From: Rudanella lutea DSM 19387
GTDB lineage: Bacteria; Bacteroidota; Bacteroidia; Cytophagales; Spirosomataceae
DNA length: 64,000 nucleotides
Direction of reading: 5' to 3'
Assembly: GCF_000383955.1 (NCBI RefSeq)
Contig: NZ_KB913013.1
Coordinates: forward strand, 2,834,694 to 2,898,693
Both the position numbers and the translations under genes were made by a program. This document shows positions 10,101 to 18,045 of this stretch, piece after piece (the first letter of the stretch is position 1; each line of letters starts with the position of its first letter). The notes beneath the pieces are model-generated. The model was given only the letters and a program-made list of their open reading frames with translations, was not told the DNA's origin and did no database searches.

Positions 10101-10192
10101 ACAACGTGGAGACGCCCGAAGAGTTTTCGGCAACGGCGGCTAAGAAAGAGAAGAAGGCAAAAACGCCCCTGATCCGTCCGTCGCAGTCATAA
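7145..10192 (+). CDS. secDF: Protein translocase subunit SecDF (SecD-SecF fusion)
   Basis: This 1015-residue inner-membrane protein uses the proton-motive force to pull preproteins out on the periplasmic side of SecYEG. The SecD half carries the first membrane helix, '[17 protein letters not shown]', the large periplasmic P1 domain, and '[24 protein letters not shown]'. The SecF half (from about residue 670) shows '[16 protein letters not shown]' and '[18 protein letters not shown]'. Fusion into one chain is usual in Bacteroidota. An Ala/Ser/Thr/Lys-rich stretch at about residues 258-300 interrupts the periplasmic region and looks like a flexible lineage-specific insert. The gene is monocistronic, ending at a hairpin. 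Confidence 0.97.
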   Translation: [1015 protein letters not shown]

Positions 10193-10205
10193 ATTGTGAA
10201 TTCCG

Positions 10206-10243
10206 AAAAAGCCGGGTGGTTTGTGCATCATCCGGCTTTTTTT
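10206..10243 (+). terminator. Terminator of secDF
   Basis: A 13-bp stem (10206-10218 with 10229-10241, one wobble pair), a 10-nt loop and a T-run follow secDF directly. Confidence 0.88.
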
Positions 10244-10334
10244 GTCTTGCTGAATATTTCGCTATCTTGTTTGCTCGTTGTAGCAGCACAAAATTTCCTG
10301 AAACACTAATTCATCACAATAATCTTTCCTCTAC

Positions 10335-11837
10335 ATGGAAACAAAGATTAAACAGGTAGATACCAGCGTATGGCGTAAAAAACCCTTGGCTGCTTACGAG
10401 GCCGACATGAAAAAGAGCGAGCTCAAGCGAGTTTTGAGTCGTTGGGGCCTTACGTCGCTCGGTATTGGCGCTGTAATTGGAGGGGGTATCTTCGTTCTGA
10501 CGGGTATTGCTGCTCACGACTGGGCCGGTCCGGCACTGGCTGTAGCGTTCATCATTGCAGGGATTGCCTGTACGTTTGCCGCACTTTGCTACGCTGAATT
10601 TGCTTCCATTTTACCGGTAGAAGGCTCAGCCTACGCGTACTCATACGGTACCGTGGGTGAAATCTTCGCCTGGTTTATCGGTTGGAACCTCATTCTCGAA
10701 TACATGATGGGTGCCACAACAGTAGCCGTAAGCTGGTCGGGGTATTTCGAAAAACTGCTTCACCTCTTCGGTATTGACCCTCCGCTCTGGCTTATGAACG
10801 ATCCGGTAACGGCTCAGGAAAAAGCCGAGAAACTGCGTGCGGCTGGCGAAGTCATTCCTGATTTTACGTTTGCCGTAAACCTGCCGGCCTTCCTGATTGT
10901 ATGGGTAGTTACCTACATTCTGGTGAAAGGTATCAAAGAAGCTGCCAGCACCAACAACTTGATTGTGATTGTGAAAGTGGCTACGGTAATCTTTGTTATC
11001 ATTGCCGGGGCTTTCTTTGTCGATGTATCGAACTGGACGCCGTTTATTCCTGATCCAGTTGTAGACGATTCTGGCCAAACCCATTATGGCTTTGATGGGA
11101 TCGTGACAGCCGCTGGTATTGTGTTCTTCGCCTACATCGGTTTCGATGCTGTGTCGACCCAGGCTGGCGAGGCCATCAACCCGCGCAAAGACGTTCCGTT
11201 TGCGATTATTGCCTCTCTGCTGATCTGTACGTTGTTGTACATTCTTGTCTCGCTCGTGCTGACGGGTATGGTCAACTATAAGGATCTGGACCTGAAAGCA
11301 CCGGTTGCGCAGGCTTTTGCCGACGCTGGTCTGACCTGGGCGGTTTACCTGATCACGATTGCGGCCATTGCCGGTCTTACTTCGGTAATGCTCGTGATGA
11401 TGCTCGGACAGACTCGTATCTTCCTCGGCATGGCCAAAGATGGTCTGTTGCCCAAAAACCTGTTTGCTTCCATCCACCCCACCTTCAAGACACCCTGGAA
11501 GAGTACCATCTTCGTAGGTGCCATTGTTTCGATAGTAGCGGCCCTGACGCCTATCGACAAGGTTTCGGAGTTGTGTAGCTCAGGCACGCTGCTCGCGTTT
11601 GCTATGATTTGCGCGGCTGTATGGATCCTTCGGGTGCGTGAGCCAAACCTGGAGCGCCCCTACCGGACCCCCGCCCTGCCAGTTATTGCTACGCTTGGTA
11701 TTCTGGCTAACCTGTACCTGATGTACAATCTCCGGACCGATACAAAAATCACGTTTGTGATTTGGGGAACGCTCGGCTTAATCGTGTATTTCCTCTACGG
11801 ACGCCGTCACAGTAACCTCAACAACCCTTCTGAGTAA
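10335..11837 (+). CDS. APC-family amino-acid permease (cationic amino-acid transporter type)
   Basis: The 500-residue integral inner-membrane protein has the amino acid/polyamine/organocation transporter pattern: an N-terminal cytosolic stretch of about 35 residues, then 'GIGAVIGGGIFVLTG', the unwound first helix that binds the substrate, and about 12-14 membrane helices. 'FFAYIGFDAVSTQAGEAINPRKDVP' is characteristic of the CAT/YhdG subfamily, which moves cationic or neutral amino acids. A polar insert at about 150-180 (Glu/Lys-rich) separates two helices. It stands alone between two terminators. The family is certain; the specific amino acid is unknown. Confidence 0.93.
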   Translation: METKIKQVDTSVWRKKPLAAYEADMKKSELKRVLSRWGLTSLGIGAVIGGGIFVLTGIAAHDWAGPALAVAFIIAGIACTFAALCYAEFASILPVEGSAYAYSYGTVGEIFAWFIGWNLILEYMMGATTVAVSWSGYFEKLLHLFGIDPPLWLMNDPVTAQEKAEKLRAAGEVIPDFTFAVNLPAFLIVWVVTYILVKGIKEAASTNNLIVIVKVATVIFVIIAGAFFVDVSNWTPFIPDPVVDDSGQTHYGFDGIVTAAGIVFFAYIGFDAVSTQAGEAINPRKDVPFAIIASLLICTLLYILVSLVLTGMVNYKDLDLKAPVAQAFADAGLTWAVYLITIAAIAGLTSVMLVMMLGQTRIFLGMAKDGLLPKNLFASIHPTFKTPWKSTIFVGAIVSIVAALTPIDKVSELCSSGTLLAFAMICAAVWILRVREPNLERPYRTPALPVIATLGILANLYLMYNLRTDTKITFVIWGTLGLIVYFLYGRRHSNLNNPSE

Positions 11838-11856
11838 GATTGTTGCAGTTTTGTTA

Positions 11857-11900
11857 AACAGAAAAAGCCGCCCAACATTAGTTAGGCGGCTTTTTCTGTT
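11857..11900. terminator. Terminator of the permease gene
   Basis: A perfect 16-bp stem (11857-11872 with 11885-11900) with A-rich and T-rich flanks lies 19 bases after the stop codon. Confidence 0.88.
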
Positions 11901-12181
11901 AGTTGCACTTGACAAGCCAAAAGTTTTGTTTAATTTTATGCCAAGGGAACTTAAACAAAGCCTGAGCGTTCATTTCCACAGTATGGGGTATGATTTCCAC
12001 AGTTCCTCACTCCACACTGGTTGAGATTGACAAACTGGCATGAAAGAGCCCCCTTTTTAACCCCTTAATTTTGAGTCATTTACCCTTTTTACGAGTGATA
12101 TTTTCTTTTTTGAAAAACTTTGGTTGCGTTTTTGTCTAAACAATCACAGACTCGGTTCAACAAATAACACACTGAACAGCC
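11901..12181 (+). promoter_or_regulatory. Long regulatory region upstream of the sigma-crt genes
   Basis: This 281-base gene-free stretch holds a sigma70-like pair, TTGACA (11909-11914) and TAATTT (11931-11936) 16 bases apart, also readable as a weak -7 box. An 11-bp direct repeat ATTTCCACAGT lies at 11972-11982 and 11993-12003, a 21-base period or two helical turns, as expected for a dimer or tandem operator. The last 130 bases are T-rich. I see no ORF or structured RNA. The regulatory role is inference. Confidence 0.5.
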
Positions 12182-12697
12182 ATGACAGCGCTCGAATTCA
12201 CTCATCATATTGGCAAAGTATCGAAATCACTTCGTCCCTTCGCCCTGCGCCTGACAAAAGACGTTGAAGATGCCAATGATCTGTTGCAGGACACGTTATT
12301 GAAAGCATTTACCAATCGTGACAAGTACACCGACGGTACCAACCTGAAGGCGTGGCTTTACACGATCATGAAAAATACATTTATTACCAACTATCAGCGG
12401 ATGGTTCGGAAGAATACCTTCATTGACACAACCGACAACCTGCATTACATCAACACGATGGACAGCAGCACGGACAATGGCGCGTACTCGACCTTCGCTC
12501 AGGAAGACATCAGCCGGGCTGTCAACAGCCTTGATGAAACCTACCGCACGCCGTTTATGATGCATTTCCGGGGCTTCAAATACCACGAAATTGCCGCTAA
12601 ATTGGACATACCCATCGGTACGGTGAAGAATCGGATTCACATCGCCCGCAAGGAGCTGAAAGATAAATTGAAAGTTTATGCGTATTATGCTGCATAA
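12182..12697 (+). CDS. ECF-type RNA polymerase sigma factor
   Basis: This 171-residue sigma-70 factor directs RNA polymerase to a special promoter set. Region 2 spans about residues 10-75 ('DVEDANDLLQDTLLKAF', 'LKAWLYTIMKNTFI'). Region 4 spans about 110-165 with a helix-turn-helix, 'YHEIAAKLDIPIGTVKNRIHIARKEL'. No anti-sigma gene adjoins it. It is followed by crtI and crtB on the same strand after a hairpin, an arrangement that suggests it controls carotenoid synthesis, though the terminator implies at least partly separate transcripts. Its own leader is unusually long and repeat-bearing. Confidence 0.93.
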   Translation: MTALEFTHHIGKVSKSLRPFALRLTKDVEDANDLLQDTLLKAFTNRDKYTDGTNLKAWLYTIMKNTFITNYQRMVRKNTFIDTTDNLHYINTMDSSTDNGAYSTFAQEDISRAVNSLDETYRTPFMMHFRGFKYHEIAAKLDIPIGTVKNRIHIARKELKDKLKVYAYYAA

Positions 12698-12773
12698 TCG
12701 TGTGACTTTTTACGAGGCCACTCGTATTATATCTTGATTGAGTAGTTTTTGGTTAAAAAAGAGGAAGGTTCCG

Positions 12774-12804
12774 AAAAGTTGGTTGTTTTGCGACCAACTT
12801 TTTT
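12774..12804 (+). terminator. Terminator after the ECF sigma gene
   Basis: A 12-bp stem (12774-12785 with 12791-12802, one wobble), a 5-nt loop and six T residues lie 76 bases past the sigma stop codon and 125 bases before crtI. Confidence 0.82.
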
Positions 12805-12929
12805 GGTTTTACACCAAACCAATACCCCTGAATTAGGTTACCTTTTTACGGCCTTCGCCATTTATTTTTTAGATTGGCCGGTACCTACCTAAAAACTGAC
12901 TTAACCCGGCTCTCAGCCGGATCGTGCAT

Positions 12930-14408
12930 ATGCCTAAACGGGTAATTGTGATTGGGGCCGGTTTCGCCGGTCTGTCGGCGGCTACAAGTCTGGCCAATAA
13001 AGGATACGACGTCACAATTTTAGAAAAGAACGAAATGGCCGGCGGGCGAGCCCGGGTCTTTCAGGCGTCTGGATTTACGTTCGATATGGGCCCAAGCTGG
13101 TATTGGATGCCCGACATCTTCGAAACGTATTTTGCCCGATTCGGCAAAAAGCCTTCCGATTACTACAACCTGATCCGGTTAGACCCCTCCTACTCGGTTA
13201 TTTTCGGCCCCAACGAAGCCGTTGACCTGCCCGCCGACATGGCCGGTCTGAAACGCCTGTTCGAATCTATTGAACCCGGCAGCGGAGCCCGATTGGAAGA
13301 ATTTCTGCGGCAGGCCGCTTACAAATACGACGTTGGTATTCATAAGTTCGTTTGGAAGCCAAGCCGGTCGATTACCGAGTTTATGAGCCTGAAACTACTG
13401 TACGATGTAGCCCGGCTCGACGTGTTTCAGTCTTTCGCCAGCCACGCCCGTAAGTTTTTCAGCCACCCCCGTCTGTTGCAGCTGATCGAGTTCCCGATTC
13501 TTTTTCTGGGCGCGACTCCGCAGAATACACCGGCCATGTACAGTCTGATGAACTATGCCGAAATGGCTATGGGCACCTGGTACCCTATGGGCGGCATGCA
13601 CGAGATTGTGAAAGGCATGGTAAGCCTGGCCGAAGAAAAAGGGGTCAAAATTTTATTAAATCAGAACGTACAGCAAATCGAGCTGGCCCCCGGTAGCCTG
13701 GCGGCCCGCCGAATCGTAACCGATAAAGGTGTTTTTGAAGCGGATGTAGTGGTAGCAGGTGCCGATTACAACCATGTAGAAACGAAACTCGTTGACCCAC
13801 GCCTGCGCAACTACGACGACGCGTACTGGAAAAAGCGCGTTATGGCTCCTTCGTCGCTCTTGTTTTACCTCGGTGTAAACAAGCGTTTGCCCAAGCTTCA
13901 GCATCACAACCTGTTCTTCGACGAAGACTTTACCCTACACGCCGAAGAAATTTATACCAACCCACGCTGGCCCTCACGTCCGCTGTTTTATGCGTCGGCC
14001 CCGTCGAAAACCGACTCCAGCGTAGCTCCAGAAGGCTCCGAAAACCTGTTCCTGCTCATACCGGTTGCGCCCGACCTGACCGACGACGAGGCTACCCGCG
14101 AGAAATACTATCATCTCATTATGGAGCGCCTGGAAGCCTACGTTGGCGAGCCCATCCGCGAGCATGTCGTGTACAAGCGTAGCTACGCCCATAGTGATTT
14201 CAAGGCCGATTACAATGCGTTCCGGGGGAACGCCTACGGTTTGGCCAATACGTTGCTGCAAACGGCTTTTTTGAAACCCTCGCTAAAAAACAAAAAAGTC
14301 ACCAACTTGTTCTATACGGGGCAACTGACGGTTCCGGGGCCGGGCGTTCCGCCGTCTCTGATCTCTGGCTTGGTCGTGGCTGATGAAGTTGCCAGAGAAT
14401 TTGCGTAG
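12930..14408 (+). CDS. crtI: Phytoene desaturase
   Basis: This 492-residue FAD enzyme introduces double bonds into phytoene to give neurosporene or lycopene, working at the membrane surface. The N-terminus has the dinucleotide-binding fingerprint 'VIVIGAGFAGLSAATSLA', then 'GGRARVFQASGFTFDMGPSWYWMP', a strong CrtI signature. The C-terminus shows 'NLFYTGQLTVPGPGVPPSLISGLVVADEV', the second FAD-contact motif of bacterial desaturases. I use the ATG at 12930; an in-frame GTG lies at 12924. crtB follows after 38 bases with no terminator, so the two are probably one operon. Length and motifs fit full activity. Confidence 0.95.
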   Translation: MPKRVIVIGAGFAGLSAATSLANKGYDVTILEKNEMAGGRARVFQASGFTFDMGPSWYWMPDIFETYFARFGKKPSDYYNLIRLDPSYSVIFGPNEAVDLPADMAGLKRLFESIEPGSGARLEEFLRQAAYKYDVGIHKFVWKPSRSITEFMSLKLLYDVARLDVFQSFASHARKFFSHPRLLQLIEFPILFLGATPQNTPAMYSLMNYAEMAMGTWYPMGGMHEIVKGMVSLAEEKGVKILLNQNVQQIELAPGSLAARRIVTDKGVFEADVVVAGADYNHVETKLVDPRLRNYDDAYWKKRVMAPSSLLFYLGVNKRLPKLQHHNLFFDEDFTLHAEEIYTNPRWPSRPLFYASAPSKTDSSVAPEGSENLFLLIPVAPDLTDDEATREKYYHLIMERLEAYVGEPIREHVVYKRSYAHSDFKADYNAFRGNAYGLANTLLQTAFLKPSLKNKKVTNLFYTGQLTVPGPGVPPSLISGLVVADEVAREFA

Positions 14409-14446
14409 ATTACAGTTTCTCCATCCTCCCGTACCCCCTACATGCT

Positions 14447-15283
14447 ATGATGGCTTTATTTAACCAAACGGCACTGGAATGCAGTAAATTGATCACCGAG
14501 CACTACAGCACGTCGTTTACGCTCGGTATCAAAACACTGGACCGTAAGTTTCACCTGCCCATTTACGCCATCTACGGCTTTGTGCGCTATGCTGACGAAA
14601 TCGTGGATACGTTTCACGACTTCGACAAGAAAGAGTTGCTCGACAAGTTCCGGTATGATACCTACGAAGCCATTGAGAAGGGAATCAGCCTGAACCCGGT
14701 GCTTCAGTCATTCCAGCTGGTGGTTCGGCAATACAGAATAGAGCGCGAGCTGATCGACGCCTTTCTGAAAAGTATGGAGATGGATCTGTATTTTCAGGAA
14801 TACGACGATAGCGGCTACAACGAATACATTTACGGCTCGGCCGAGGTAGTTGGGCTTATGTGCCTGCGCGTATTCTGCGAGGGCGACTGTGCCGAATACG
14901 ACCGGCTTCGCGAGTCGGCCCGGAAGCTGGGAGCCGCTTTTCAGAAAGTAAATTTCCTGCGCGATGTCAAAAGCGATTATCAGGAACGCGGCCGGACCTA
15001 TTTTCCGGGCGTTGATTTCAATGATTTCTCACGCGATGCCAAGCAACTGATTGAAGACGATATTCAACGCGACTTCGACGAGGCTTATATCGGTATCATG
15101 AATCTGCCCAAAGGTGCGCGCATGGGCGTGTATCTGGCCTACACTTACTACCAAACCTTGTTCAACAAGATTAAGGCGCTGCCTGTGACGAAGATTCAGA
15201 ACGAGCGGGTGCGGGTTCCGGATACCACCAAAATTGCCCTGCTGGCTCAAACCTATTTGAAGTACCGGCTCAATGTGATTTGA
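14447..15283 (+). CDS. crtB: Phytoene synthase
   Basis: The 278-residue enzyme condenses two geranylgeranyl diphosphates to phytoene, the first committed carotenoid step. Seen are the squalene/phytoene-synthase marks: 'STSFTLGIKTL', the first Asp-rich motif 'RYADEIVDTFHDFD' and the second 'KVNFLRDVKSDYQERGRTYFPG'. It follows crtI closely. No cyclase, ketolase or hydroxylase is near, so the later steps of the pathway must be encoded elsewhere. Its stop codon region doubles as the -33 element of the gatB promoter. Confidence 0.95.
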   Translation: MMALFNQTALECSKLITEHYSTSFTLGIKTLDRKFHLPIYAIYGFVRYADEIVDTFHDFDKKELLDKFRYDTYEAIEKGISLNPVLQSFQLVVRQYRIERELIDAFLKSMEMDLYFQEYDDSGYNEYIYGSAEVVGLMCLRVFCEGDCAEYDRLRESARKLGAAFQKVNFLRDVKSDYQERGRTYFPGVDFNDFSRDAKQLIEDDIQRDFDEAYIGIMNLPKGARMGVYLAYTYYQTLFNKIKALPVTKIQNERVRVPDTTKIALLAQTYLKYRLNVI

Positions 15284-15312
15284 GGTAGGCAAGCTAAATG
15301 CCACTATCTTTG
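15279..15312 (+). promoter_or_regulatory. gatB promoter overlapping the crtB stop codon
   Basis: TTTG (15279-15282) and TATCTTTG (15305-15312) match the -33/-7 consensus with a 22-base gap. The predicted start of transcription near 15317 lies after an in-frame ATG at 15298, which rules that codon out as the gatB start. Confidence 0.75.
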
Positions 15313-15336
15313 CTGAAAATAGCTTTTTCAGTACGT

Positions 15337-16821
15337 ATGGTAGCAGCGGTAGCCCCCGGCAGCGAGGTAAGCACAAAATATGAGGCCGTCATTGGCCTGG
15401 AGGTGCACTGCCAGTTATTAACCGAGTCCAAGATTTTTGCGGCCGACGCCAACGTCTTCGGGTCGGAACCCAACACCAACGTGAGCGTTATCACGCTGGC
15501 GCACCCCGGCACCCTGCCCAAACTAAACCGGAAAGCTGTCGAATACGCCATTCGGATGGGCCTCGCCTGTGGTTGCGACATTACCCGGTTCAACGTTTTT
15601 GCCCGAAAAAACTACTTTTACCCCGACCTGCCCAAGGGCTACCAGCTCTCGCAGGACAAGACCCCGATCTGCGTGGGTGGCCGCATCCGAGTAAAACTCA
15701 AAGACGAGAACGGAAAGCCTACCGTAGATCATGACGTGCTGATTCACCACATTCACCTGGAAGAAGACGCCGGGAAGTCGATTCACGACGAGGGTACCTC
15801 TACCAATCTGGACTACAACCGGGCCGGTACGCCACTCATCGAGATGGTGACCGAACCCTGCATTCAATCGGCCGAAGAAGCGGGACAGTACCTCACTGAG
15901 GTGCGGAAACTGGTTCGGTACCTGGGTATTTGCGATGGAAATATGGAAGAGGGATCGCTGCGTTGCGATGTTAACCTGTCTATCCGGCCAAAGGGCGCTA
16001 CTCACCTCGGTACCAAAGTTGAAGTAAAAAACCTCAACTCGATCCGCAATGTGCAGCGGGCGGTCGAGGCTGAGTTTCGGCGACAGGTTGAGGCTACCGA
16101 AGCGGGCGAACCAATCCGGCAGCAAACCCGCACGTTCGACGCCAACACGGGTCTCACACACGCCATGCGCGAGAAAGAGACCATGAACGACTACCGGTAT
16201 TTCCCCGATCCAGACCTGGCTCCGCTGGTGGTGTCTGACGAGTGGTTGTCGGCCATTGAAGCCTCCATGCCTGCTTTGCCGGCCGCCGTATTTCAGAAAC
16301 TAACGACCCACTACGGCCTACCCGAGTACGACGCTACCCAACTTTCGGACGCCCGCGAACTGGTCGACTATTTTGAGGCTGTTTGCGCCCAGACGTCCAA
16401 CTATAAGGCCGTATCGAACTGGCTCATGGGCCCCGTACGGGCGCAACTCAGCGACCGGACACTACGCGAGCGCCAGTTTCCGGTATCGGCCGGGCAGTTG
16501 GCCAGCCTGATTACGCTCATCGATGACGGAACGGTGAGCCAAACCGCGGCTCAAACGATCTTCGGCCTCTTAATTGAAAACCCCGAAAAAACACCCGCCG
16601 AACTGGCCAAGGCCCACGGGCTGGAGCAGAACCGCAATACCGACGCCCTGCAAACGTTGGTAAGTGAGGTGTTGGCCGCCTGGCCCGATAAAGTTGCCCA
16701 GTACCAGAAAGGCAAAAAAAACCTGCTAGGTTTGTTTGTTGGTGAGGTGATGAAAAAGTCAAAAGGATCGGCAGACCCCAAGTTAGTCAATCAATTAATT
16801 GTCAACGAATTGTCGAAGTGA
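15337..16821 (+). CDS. gatB: Asp/Glu-tRNA amidotransferase subunit B
   Basis: GatB is the kinase/transamidase subunit of GatCAB, which turns misacylated Glu-tRNA(Gln) or Asp-tRNA(Asn) into the amide form. The 494-residue chain shows the family opening 'YEAVIGLEVHCQLLTESKIF', 'KNYFYPDLPKGYQLSQ', 'EVKNLNSIRNVQRAVEAEFRRQ' and 'MREKETMNDYRYFPDPDLAPL', with a C-terminal YqeY-like helical tRNA-binding domain. The start at 15337 is chosen because the promoter lies between it and the only upstream ATG. The thioredoxin gene begins two bases after the gatB stop. GatA and GatC are not in the window. Confidence 0.96.
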   Translation: MVAAVAPGSEVSTKYEAVIGLEVHCQLLTESKIFAADANVFGSEPNTNVSVITLAHPGTLPKLNRKAVEYAIRMGLACGCDITRFNVFARKNYFYPDLPKGYQLSQDKTPICVGGRIRVKLKDENGKPTVDHDVLIHHIHLEEDAGKSIHDEGTSTNLDYNRAGTPLIEMVTEPCIQSAEEAGQYLTEVRKLVRYLGICDGNMEEGSLRCDVNLSIRPKGATHLGTKVEVKNLNSIRNVQRAVEAEFRRQVEATEAGEPIRQQTRTFDANTGLTHAMREKETMNDYRYFPDPDLAPLVVSDEWLSAIEASMPALPAAVFQKLTTHYGLPEYDATQLSDARELVDYFEAVCAQTSNYKAVSNWLMGPVRAQLSDRTLRERQFPVSAGQLASLITLIDDGTVSQTAAQTIFGLLIENPEKTPAELAKAHGLEQNRNTDALQTLVSEVLAAWPDKVAQYQKGKKNLLGLFVGEVMKKSKGSADPKLVNQLIVNELSK

Positions 16822-16823
16822 CT

Positions 16824-17966
16824 ATGAACGTAAAGCAACTTTTTGGCCTACTTCTGTCGGCGTTTGTGCCTGCTGTGGCCGCTATGGCCCAAACAGCACC
16901 CGTTCAGAAAGAAATTAACCTGACGGGCAAAGTACGGAGCGCCAGCCCCGGCAACATGGTGTATCTGGAGACCAACGGACAACCCGCCCTCCGGCTCGAT
17001 TCAGCTAAGCTCGACCGCAACAACCAGTTTACGATTAAGTCGCGCATACCCGACGGCGGGGGCGTGTATCTGGTCAATATTGCCGGTGGCCAGAAAGTGG
17101 TGCTCCTGCTCGAAGGTGGCGAAACCCTCAATATCACGGCCGACGGTTTCCAGACCGATCTGAAAACGGGTAAAAAAGGGCAGGCCGTGGTTACGGGCTC
17201 CAGGAATATGGAGTACTACGGCAAACTGATGAGTATGTACGAGGACATCCGGGCTAAAAGTACCGCCTGGCAAAACCAGTATAACGATGCAGCCGCCAAG
17301 CGCGACCAGAAAAAAATGGACGCGATTATGGCTCAGTCTGATGCAGCATCTAAAGAGTTTACGGATAAGGTAAAAGCGTTGTTGCCCGAAATGGGTACCT
17401 CACTGGCGGCCTTATTTGCCACCAATTTTCTGAGCGTCGATACCGATTTCCCCACGCTTGATAAGTTGGCACGCCGGTTTGAAAGCGAAAACCCTAACAG
17501 CCCGCAGGCCAAAGGATTTATTGGTAACATCGCCCGGATTCGGGGGTTGATGACCGGCTCGGTGGCACCCGACATTGCCCTGAACGATACCACCGGTAAA
17601 GCCGTACCACTGTCGTCGCTACGGGGCAAGTATGTGCTTGTTGATTTTTGGGCGAGCTGGTGCGGGCCCTGCCGGATGGAGAATCCCAACGTAGTGCGGC
17701 TGTACAACAAGTACAAAGACAAAGACTTCACCATCTACAGCGTATCGCTCGACCAAAGCCGCGAAAACTGGGTAAAGGCCATTCGGAACGATAACCTCAC
17801 CTGGACACACGTTTCGGACCTGCGCTACTGGCAGTCGGCTGCGGCTCAGCAGTACGGAGTAACGGGCATTCCGAAGACCTTTCTGCTCGATAAAGAGGGG
17901 AAGATTATTGCCAAAGACCTACGCGGCCCGGCACTCGAACAAAAACTTGAAGAGATTCTAAAATAA
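16824..17966 (+). CDS. TlpA-type exported thioredoxin with DUF4369-like N-terminus
   Basis: The 380-residue protein has a signal peptide (about 1-22, ending AAMAQ), an N-terminal beta-rich DUF4369-like domain (about 25-125), a helical middle (about 130-240), and a C-terminal TlpA/AhpC thioredoxin domain. The domain includes 'VLVDFWASWCGPCRMENPNV' (Cys280, Cys283) and the cis-proline 'TGIPKTFLL'. Such Bacteroidota proteins act as periplasmic thiol-disulfide oxidoreductases in cytochrome maturation or stress. The ATG sits two bases after the gatB stop, so the two genes are surely co-transcribed although unrelated in function. A hairpin follows. Confidence 0.9.
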   Translation: MNVKQLFGLLLSAFVPAVAAMAQTAPVQKEINLTGKVRSASPGNMVYLETNGQPALRLDSAKLDRNNQFTIKSRIPDGGGVYLVNIAGGQKVVLLLEGGETLNITADGFQTDLKTGKKGQAVVTGSRNMEYYGKLMSMYEDIRAKSTAWQNQYNDAAAKRDQKKMDAIMAQSDAASKEFTDKVKALLPEMGTSLAALFATNFLSVDTDFPTLDKLARRFESENPNSPQAKGFIGNIARIRGLMTGSVAPDIALNDTTGKAVPLSSLRGKYVLVDFWASWCGPCRMENPNVVRLYNKYKDKDFTIYSVSLDQSRENWVKAIRNDNLTWTHVSDLRYWQSAAAQQYGVTGIPKTFLLDKEGKIIAKDLRGPALEQKLEEILK

Positions 17967-17974
17967 TGAGCAGG

Positions 17975-18017
17975 AGGAGAAAGGAGACAGAACGTACGGT
18001 ATTCTTTCTCCTTTTTT
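17975..18017 (+). terminator. Terminator of the gatB-thioredoxin operon
   Basis: A 9-bp stem (17975-17983 with 18004-18012), a 20-nt loop and a T-run lie eight bases after the stop codon. Confidence 0.7.
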
Positions 18018-18045
18018 ATTACCGCCTTTTTCCTTTTCCCACTTT

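Noticed and set aside
11972-12003. Possible replication origin because ATTTCCACA resembles a DnaA box and T-rich DNA follows
   Set aside because: Only two imperfect boxes are present, neither dnaA nor other origin genes are near, and the repeat period of 21 bases fits an operator better.
15298-15336. Longer GatB beginning at the ATG at 15298
   Set aside because: The promoter's predicted transcription start lies downstream of this codon, and the extra residues are not family-like.
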